From the NCBI RefSeq assembly GCF_018320785.1, contig NC_054886.1, positions 35,276,110 to 35,340,109 of the forward strand: a DNA stretch of 64,000 bases. Direction: 5' to 3'. The translations under genes were made by a program, and so were the position numbers. Position 1 is the stretch's first letter. The number at the start of each line of letters is the position of its first letter. Shown here piece after piece: positions 48,322-64,000 of this stretch. Under the pieces are notes generated by a model. The model was not told the DNA's origin, did not search any database, and saw only the letters and a list, made by a program, of their open reading frames with translations. The stretch comes from Cheilinus undulatus (Eukaryota; Chordata; Actinopteri; Labriformes; Labridae).

Positions 48322-49975
48322 TAGATGTGGCAACTCAGGGGTGAGATATTATACCATTATTGATTCCACTTCAAAATTACCATGAATGTATAGACCAACA
48401 AAGCCACCTTGGGAGTTTTGGCCAAGGAATTACCGCACTCACAGTAAGGACAAAGGTTCGTTCACTGAGCAGGCTAGAGACGTGGTTCCAGTTAATAAAA
48501 ATATTCTTTATTACAGATTGTCAACAGTATATAAAGATTACTAAGAGCTATACAAAAAGGGGCAGAGGGAAAATAAGGCCAAACAGAAGCGGAGGCTACC
48601 AGGGGTGAAAAGGGCTGATGTGAAGGGAGGGGTATCCTAAAAATAATAGAAAATAACTAAATCACCCCAGACACTCGTGCCAAGCACACACTCACTCTCA
48701 TGGACGTGAAGGGGGACCTTAACCAGGGAAACACACCACCAACCAGGACTCCTCCACCTGTGGCTCTCAGCTCTGAAAGGACAAAAAAAGGAAATCAGAT
48801 GGGCCGACAAACAGAATGCAAAACGCCACAATCATCCCCAAAACCCACACTACTCAATGAGGAAAAGAATACCTAAATAAACAAAATTAACTGAACAATA
48901 TTCAACTTACGAAAGGAAAGATTAAGGTTTAAGGTTAATTCAAAGAAATATACCTTAATGTAAAAAACTAAATTCCCAATATCCCAAACAATTCAAATCA
49001 CTCGACACAGAACCCAGACCCCAAAATAAACCAGAATAGACCTAAAAAAAAAAAAAATCCCAAATAAACTCCATAAGGAAATAATTAGCAATGAACCCCA
49101 AAAGAAATAATCAGAAATGAACCCAAAAATGAATAATTAACAGAGTTACAGGAACAAACCCAACAGTTATCAAAACTAAAATGTTAACCGTAACTCAAAT
49201 AGTCAAATTCCCCAAACCCCATAGTCCTTAAAAGGCTTCCGTAATTATGCCAGTTCATGATGTGCACGTGCGAAAAGATCCCAGAAGCATCCGGTCCTAA
49301 AGAGCTGTCACGTGCACGCAGGTTAGACCAGAAAGAAATGACTCCAGAGCAGAGCAGGGCGGAAGTAGAAGCAAGGCAGATGGAGTCAAACTAACAAGCA
49401 CATCCTTATTGTACGGAAACTTTTCAAATAAAAAATAAAAAAACAAGCACATCCAGCACAGCAGATCAACCCAAGCAGCTGTAGCAAAGCAGCAGCTGTA
49501 GCAAAGCAGCAGCTGTAGCAAAGCAGCCGTGTCTCCTTCACCTCCACTGCAGGCCACGTGCTCTGACAGATAAGAAATAAGCCAATTACAATTATAAAAG
49601 TTAAAGGCTGTAACAGTGAGGCCATTGGCTAAGAAAGGTGACATACCGGTCAGACAGGTTTGCGCACGAGAGCGCTGTAAGTTTCTGCGGTCACAGACGC
49701 CAATAAAACAAAGTTAATGGGTAAAAACGGAGGCAGCTAACAGCTAGCCTTCCTGTACCAGAGAGCTGCAGACGGAAGCCGGGTGAGCCGGAAGGGGCGG
49801 GGCCAAGAACCACCGAGCAAGAGGGCGACCAGAGGGTTCCCTGCCTCCCTTTATAGGGTGCCCCCAGGTGGTGATTGGCTACCACACACCCGCTTTAAAT
49901 CAATGAAATGTGGAGAAAAAGTTAACAGAAAGGCTGTGAAACTGTACAAGTCTATACCAAAATCCTTGCTATTCT
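48322..49975 (-). mobile_element. Possible solo LTR or LTR-like unit
   Basis: On the minus strand it starts TGTTAGAATAGCAAGG and ends GAGTTGCCACA, so it has the TG...CA ends of an LTR. It also has an Inr-distance TATA box at about 49,855 and an AATAAA at about 48,510. No matching 5-base target duplication was found, and no retroviral-type gene is present. The alternative is a non-autonomous element of another kind. Confidence 0.3.
49800..49885 (-). promoter_or_regulatory. TATA-box promoter-like region
   Basis: On the minus strand: AGCCAATCACC (CCAAT box), then CCCTATAAAGGGAGG (TATA box at about 49,855), then GGCCCCGCCCC (GC box) about 50 bases on. Order and spacing are those of a strong Pol II core promoter. 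Confidence 0.5.
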
Positions 49976-50109
49976 AACATGTCGGCTTAGGTGGATCCCT
50001 CCTTTGTCTTCTTCTTTTTGCCTTCTTGTAATTTCTTTTATTCCAATTTGCATTCCACCATTGTAGTCCTTACAATCCAAGCGGCTGTTGTTGTGATACT
50101 GAAAAAAAA

Positions 50110-50205
50110 AGAGTTTAGCACAGATCAGGTTTACCTTCTTCTTCTTCTTTGGTGGTTAGCAGACCAGCTGAAAATCACTTTAACCTTCAGAGGAGACTAA
50201 GTGGC
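50110..50205 (-). other. Segment shared with 21,415-21,510 (inverted)
   Basis: The minus strand reads AGTCTCCTCTGAAGGTTAAA, then GATTTTCAGCTGGTCTGC, AACCACCAAAGAAGAAGAAG and GTAAACCTGATCTGTGCT, matching the left-hand copy in order. It may extend the inverted duplication or be a repeat common in fish 5' regions. Confidence 0.4.
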
Positions 50206-50214
50206 AACCTCCAG

Positions 50215-50640
50215 TCCTAAAAAATGAAGCTGATGCAAAGTGCAAAAAAATTGCCATACCGCGAGTGTCCACTAGAGGCTGGCTGCAGGAACGCCGGTCC
50301 CATCTGCACACATGTTAAACAGCTGGTTTTGACACAGGAACTAAACTGGTTTACCGCCTGGTTCAAAACACCAAACGTGTCTCATTAGCTAGCGTCTTAT
50401 TGTGCTCCCACTGTACTGGGGGTGAATTTTTTTGTACCACGATCGTTTGGATTATATTTAGGATGAAAGCTGATTGGCGCGTCTCATTTGATTGACAGAT
50501 AGCTCGGCAGGCAGAGGCTTCGTTTCTGTCTATCGGAATGCTACCTAGCAGGCTGACAGGAAGTCGCGCCTAGTGGGCGGGCCGTTAGGTTGATCCAAAG
50601 TTCGGTTGAGACCGCGATTTCAACATGGAAGCATCAACAA
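50215..50640. repeat. Dispersed repeat, probably part of a DNA element
   Basis: The words TGCCATACCGCGAGTGTCCA and CTAGAGGCTGGCTGCAGGAA resemble a repeat common in fish genomes. The right part (50,470-50,600) is GC-rich (GGCGCGTCTCATTTGATTGA, TAGTGGGCGGGCCG) and could be mistaken for a promoter. Confidence 0.35.
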
Positions 50641-51098
50641 ATGGGCTTCAGGAACCGTTTTAGCCCGCGTTGACCAGTAGTAGGTAAATGGTGGAAGTGT
50701 TGACTGTCCTAAAAGTCACCAGGAGTCATTAACGACATCATCGCCTAATGAGCATTGTTGTCTGTATGCATTTTATTTTTTAATTTTTTATTTTTTTTAA
50801 TTGATACCTGCCCACCATACAGTTATTCACAGGACAATATATACAATTCACCTGTGTATATTATATACAAATGTACATATGTACATATAGAACACTTGGG
50901 ATAGGAGATAGGAGAGATCGAGAAAGCTAAAATCTTACGTGATGGAAGGCTGTTGATTATGTGTTAGAATGAGGATCAGAAAAACAAAGTTCTTAAATGA
51001 TCAAGCATATGCAAGAAGGAAGTCAGCTCTAGAGGGGTTCGAGTGATAGAGTTAATGGTAACGGAGGAGGATGTGTAACATTTATCAAGCAGGGAACA
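50640..51098. other. Intergenic, nothing firm
   Basis: AT-rich, with a T-run at about 50,770-50,800. No element ends or exons recognised. Confidence 0.3.
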
Positions 51099-51106
51099 CC
51101 CTACAG

Positions 51107-52213
51107 CAGCGGTTTTCAAAGTGTGAGGCGGGCCTCCCCTGGGGGGCGCCACAGAGCTTCAGGGGAGGAACCATAAACCAGAAAAAAGGTGATTTGCTTT
51201 GCTAACCTCTGCTGTGCATGGAGCAAAATGGATAGACTTATAGTTACTATAGGGACTATGCTATAGAGCAGTGATACTCAACCAGAGCAAAATTGTTGAA
51301 AATACCTTTGCAAGAGCCACAATCTAAGAGGTGAAAAGAGGCAAGAACAGCTGGAAGTAGCAATAAAAATAGGTTAGAGGTGCCAAAATGGTCAAAAAAC
51401 AGCAAAAAATGGGTGAGAAGGGGGGGAAAAAGTGTAAAAATGGTCAGAAAGTAGCAGAAATGGGTGAGAAGTGACAAAAAAGTGAGTGGAAAGTGACTAA
51501 AATGGGCAAAAGCAGTCAAGAGTGGCAAAAATGGGCAAAAAAGAGGAAACAAGTGGTAAGTAATGGCAAAAGGTAGTTAAAATGGAAAAAAGTGGCAAAA
51601 AAATTATTAAAAAAAGGGCAAAAATGGGAAAAATGACAAAAAGGAGAGGCAAAAATTGGGAATAAAGGAAACAAGTGGTAAGTAATGGCAAAAGGTAGCT
51701 TAAAGGGACAAGAAGTCATGAAAAATGTTAAAAAGAAAGGGCAGATATGGGATTAAAGTGGCAAAAATTTGAAAAAGTGGCAAAAAAACATCATAAAAAT
51801 TGGCCAAAAAATTAGAGAAAAAAGGGATATTTATTTATGAAAGGTAGCTTAAATGGGCAAAAAGGTGAAAAAGGGCAAAAATGGGATTAAAGTGGGAAAA
51901 AATGGGGAAAAGTGGCAAGAAGAAGTTGTAAAATGGGGAAAAAAATATGAAAAAAATATGAAAAAAAATATGAAAACGGTCATTTAATGGCATTATAACT
52001 GAATAAGAGGGAAAGGCAGATGTTTAAGGACACTTGCAAACCAAAATATCCAAAATATATTACTGTTAAAATGTTTAAAGATCAGACATGAATGTTTGAA
52101 ATGTTGTTGTTTAATTTTTTTTTTCAGTTTCAATCTTTTTTTGGGTGGGGGTCCACTGAATGAATAATTTCTTCTTAGGTGAGGCTCACTCTCACACACT
52201 TTGAAAACCCCTG
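51107..52213. mobile_element. hAT-type non-autonomous element, 1.1 kb
   Basis: The left end CAGCGGTTTTCAAAGTGTGA and the inverted right end CAGGGGTTTTCAAAGTGTGT are terminal inverted repeats. Flanks CCCTACAG (51,099-51,106) and GCCCACAG (52,214-52,221) agree at 6 of 8 bases, a decayed 8-bp target duplication. The interior holds an inverted member of the T-rich MITE family starting at 51,269 (CAGTGATACTCAACCAGAGC). Confidence 0.8.
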
Positions 52214-52427
52214 GCCCACAGGGTATAAGGGAGAGGAGGTCAATCAGAATTTATCGTTGTAGAAGTATGGATCAATAACAAAAATGATGTCATCATAAAT
52301 TTGTATAATCCTTGCAAAAAACTTGACTTAAAGCTTATGGAAGAAATAGAGTGTGTTATGGTGTGGTGATTTGAATGCCTACAGTTCATTACAAGGAGGA
52401 GACAAAACAGATCACCATGGTCTAGTG

Positions 52428-52820
52428 CAGTGGTTCCCAACCTTTTTTCCTTTGGGCCCCCACTACTCATACCTAAGAAACGCGAAGCCCCCCCTCCTTT
52501 TAATTGTTTTCATCGACAAAATCCCAACATAATGGGCCAACAGACACTCTTCTTGAAAAAAGATCTAAGAACTAACTAGCCGTTATTACTACGGCATTAT
52601 AGGACTACACTAAAATAATAATATTAAAGAAGAAAAAGAGAAAAACTTAGGTTTTTTTTACTTAAACAGTCTTAAGTTGCGTGAACCAAAAATGTGTATT
52701 TCCAAGATTATGAAGACGAAAACATTTTTTAAAATCCACCCTTTTTTAAATTTTGGTTTATTTTAAACATTTGCTTTAACAGTGTTAAAGTTAGGATTTT
52801 AAACCTCTAAAAAATGTTAT
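52428..52820. mobile_element. hAT-type element, left terminus
   Basis: It begins CAGTGGTTCCCAACCTTTTT followed by TTTGGGCCCCCAC, a classic hAT end. The right end is not visible; the LINE remnant that follows may have removed it. Confidence 0.5.
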
Positions 52821-53250
52821 TTTCTAATGTATTCTATCGGACTCGTCCCATGTACTGCATTCTGAATATGTTTTATTTAACTCAGGAAGGAGGTACAGAG
52901 TTCCCCTTTGTAAACATAACAGATACAAACACTCGTTCATCCCACTGTCAGTGAAGCTAATAAATGAGCAGATTGCTCAGGATGTACAGACAAGACAGTT
53001 TGAGACCATGTGATGCTGAATTTGCACTGAGATGCTAGTATGCACTTTTTATCGGATCTGATCCTGTTGACTATGTATTTTATGTATTTTTACTTATTTT
53101 ATTTATTATGCAATTGGTTGTTCTTTGACCACTTCTGTATGAATGAGTTGATGTGCCAAATGACCTGTATGTGTTGTCTGTGCAGCAGACCCCTCTGCCC
53201 AAGACAAATTTCTCCCAAGGGAGACCAATAAAGACACTTTTGACTTTGAC
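52820..53250 (+). pseudogene. LINE 3' end (ORF2 tail and 3'UTR)
   Basis: The frame reads RYRVPLCKHNRYKHSFIPLS and VKLINEQ, the extreme C-terminus of L2/Rex-type ORF2. A 3'UTR follows, ending CTCCCAAGGGAGACCAATAA and TTTTGACTTTGAC, the usual 3' hairpin, AATAAA and short repeat tail. It abuts zinc-finger sequence at 53,251. Confidence 0.8.
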
Positions 53251-53698
53251 CCACACTGGAGAGAAACCGTACAGCTGTGGGCAATGTGGGAAAACCTTCA
53301 GGCAACAAAAACACTTAACATGCCACCAGCAGATCCACACTGGAGAGAAACCACACAAATGTAGACACTGTGAGAAAGCCTTCAGAAGTCAAGGGGAATG
53401 TGTCACACATGAACTCATCCACATCGGAGAGAAACCATACATCTGTGGGGAGTGTGGGAAGAGTTTAAGGAGTTCATCTTCACTTCTCTATCATGAACTC
53501 ACCCATGTTGGAGTCAGAGAGTACCAGTGTGAGCGCTGTGACAAAAGGTTTGCTTCAGCTCACAGTCTTGAGAAGCATCAGCGTGTCCACACCGGACACA
53601 GGCCGTACTGGTGTGTTGGTTGTGAGAAAAGCTTCACATGGAGCTCTGGACTGAAAACACACAACTGTGTCAAAAAAGAGAGCCAAAGATCTTTGTAG
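53251..53698 (+). pseudogene. C2H2 zinc-finger copy 3, five-finger 3' fragment
   Basis: Five fingers (YSCGQC, HKCRHC, YICGEC, YQCERC, YWCVGC) and the terminal KCVKKES-type tail, closest to fingers 10-14 of copy 1. All ligands are intact and finger 4 is normal, unlike copy 1. The 5' fingers and leader exon are missing. The open frame continues upstream into LINE 3'UTR sequence to an ATG at 53,153, giving a chimeric 181-residue frame. The 3'UTR matches copy 1 only to about 53,786. Confidence 0.8.
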
Positions 53699-54232
53699 TC
53701 TTCAACTGTTTGACTAACCTTTAGATGTGTAATTGTTCTACACTTACTGTTCATAAATAGAATTAATCAGCTTTAGAAAAAGGATAGATGATGTCCCCAT
53801 ATGCAGACATCATATGTTGGTCAACATGACTTCCTGTTTAAAGACAGGGCTCAGGTTTTTACCTATCAGGTCCTACTGATCCTAAAGAAGTGAGAAAAAC
53901 TTCAAATGCCTTAGAGAGAAAAGTTGGGGTCTCAGGAGGTTAACGCTCCCCTCATCATGTTGTAGGCCGATCACGGCACATGGACGCTGAGCCAATCTGC
54001 AGATATTTGGAGACAAAAATAAATCACTTCAACTTTTAGAGAGCCTCTGATTGGTTTTTCTCCATCTGAGAGTTTGAATCACAGGATGATTGTATGGAAA
54101 ATGAGTGGATATAACGTGTCTGAAAGGGCTTATTTGATTTTAAAAGCAGTCATAATAAGTATGTGTGAATAAAAGCAAGAAGAAAAGAAAAGAAAGCCTT
54201 GAATGAATCAGGAATGGTTTATTTTTGATGCT

Positions 54233-54311
54233 TTTATTTGAGAGAAAGTAAGAAGAGTAGCTAGTTTTCCAGAGTTCTCCTTACCCACCGTACAGTGTTG
54301 CTGTCTTTATT
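54233..54311 (-). terminator. Poly(A) signals of the kringle gene
   Basis: Two AATAAA hexamers on the minus strand (54,306-54,311 and 54,233-54,238), 190-260 bases past the TAA. They support 54,497 as the true end of a transcript. Confidence 0.5.
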
Positions 54312-54496
54312 CTTTCATCTACATTTAGCTACATTTATTAAAGAACCAAATCACTGACATGCACTGTACATAAAGGTTAGCTAAAGCAGGTGGGAATGAG
54401 CGCGGCCATGAGAGACCCAGGAGACCGGGGCTGGATGAAAGCTGGACTACACGTATTCCAGACTCAGTCTTCTTCTATCCTCAGTCTTCTTTGTCA

Positions 54497-63842
<9,346 letters not shown>

Positions 63843-64000
63843 CTAGAGATGGAAGGGTTTGTTAAAACTCAGACAACAAACAGGAGCCTTCAAGACTCGA
63901 CTGATTTTAAATGTGAACTTTCTCGTTGTTTTTCACGTTAAATTCTTCAGTTCCAGCTTTGTTGCAGGCTTGTCCACAGAATCGTCCGGGCCAGAAAAAA

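Noticed and set aside
53700-54496. Kringle 5 or trypsin-domain exons downstream of the kringle gene
   Set aside because: I looked for CRNP/PWC blocks, an activation site and a GDSGGP-type motif to the left of 54,497 and saw none before the duplicated left block.

Overview
The window looks like a teleost (probably percomorph) nuclear chromosome: split genes with GT/AG introns, a C2H2 zinc-finger cluster, a plasminogen-type kringle gene, and dense hAT, PIF/Harbinger, Tc1/mariner and LINE debris with long minisatellites. Nothing bacterial or organellar is visible. The species cannot be told from the sequence.

Layout. 1-4,100: repeat debris (an inverted pair of one dispersed repeat, two Tc1/mariner fragments). 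4,231-13,537 (minus): a complete seven-exon zinc-finger gene whose exon phases join into 769 residues. Its introns hold a 632-bp Harbinger MITE, a 529-bp hAT, a 258-bp MITE and a LINE scrap. 13,700-16,000: LINE/Tc1 scraps, a minisatellite and T-rich repeat. 16,020-19,614: a decayed 3.6-kb PIF/Harbinger element with a broken MADF gene. 20-25.6 kb: simple repeats and a 2.6-kb array of a 23-bp unit. 26.0-28.5 kb: zinc-finger copy 1 (plus), broken by a TGA and lost zinc ligands. 30.2-31.4 kb: a segment duplicated at 53.8-55.0 kb, including a stray kringle exon. 32.75-34.39 kb: a 1.6-kb palindrome built of tRNA-like modules. 36.3-39.2 kb: a LINE with an RNase H domain, split by an insertion. 39.2-45.06 kb: a MITE and two large satellites. 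45.07-48.04 kb: intact 20-finger copy 2 (minus), inverted relative to copy 1. 48-53.2 kb: satellite, an LTR-like unit, hAT and LINE. 53.25-53.70 kb: zinc-finger fragment copy 3 (plus). 54,497-63,842 and beyond the right edge (minus): a kringle gene.

Main points. The kringle gene has 12 in-phase exons in the window, giving six kringles in the order A-B-A-B-A-F. A resembles plasminogen kringle 3, B kringle 2 and F kringle 4. The frame stops just after F, with no kringle 5 and no protease domain. This looks like a kringle-only, apo(a)-like derivative of plasminogen formed by tandem duplication of a K2-K3 pair. It lies tail-to-tail with zinc-finger copy 3. A shortened version of this ZNF-end plus kringle-end block recurs at 27.4-31.4 kb, so the region grew by segmental duplication, both direct and inverted. 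Two of the large arrays, 20 kb apart, belong to one 23-bp satellite family and border the zinc-finger copies. The plausible functional genes are the seven-exon zinc-finger gene, zinc-finger copy 2 and the kringle gene; the rest is mostly repeats and relics.
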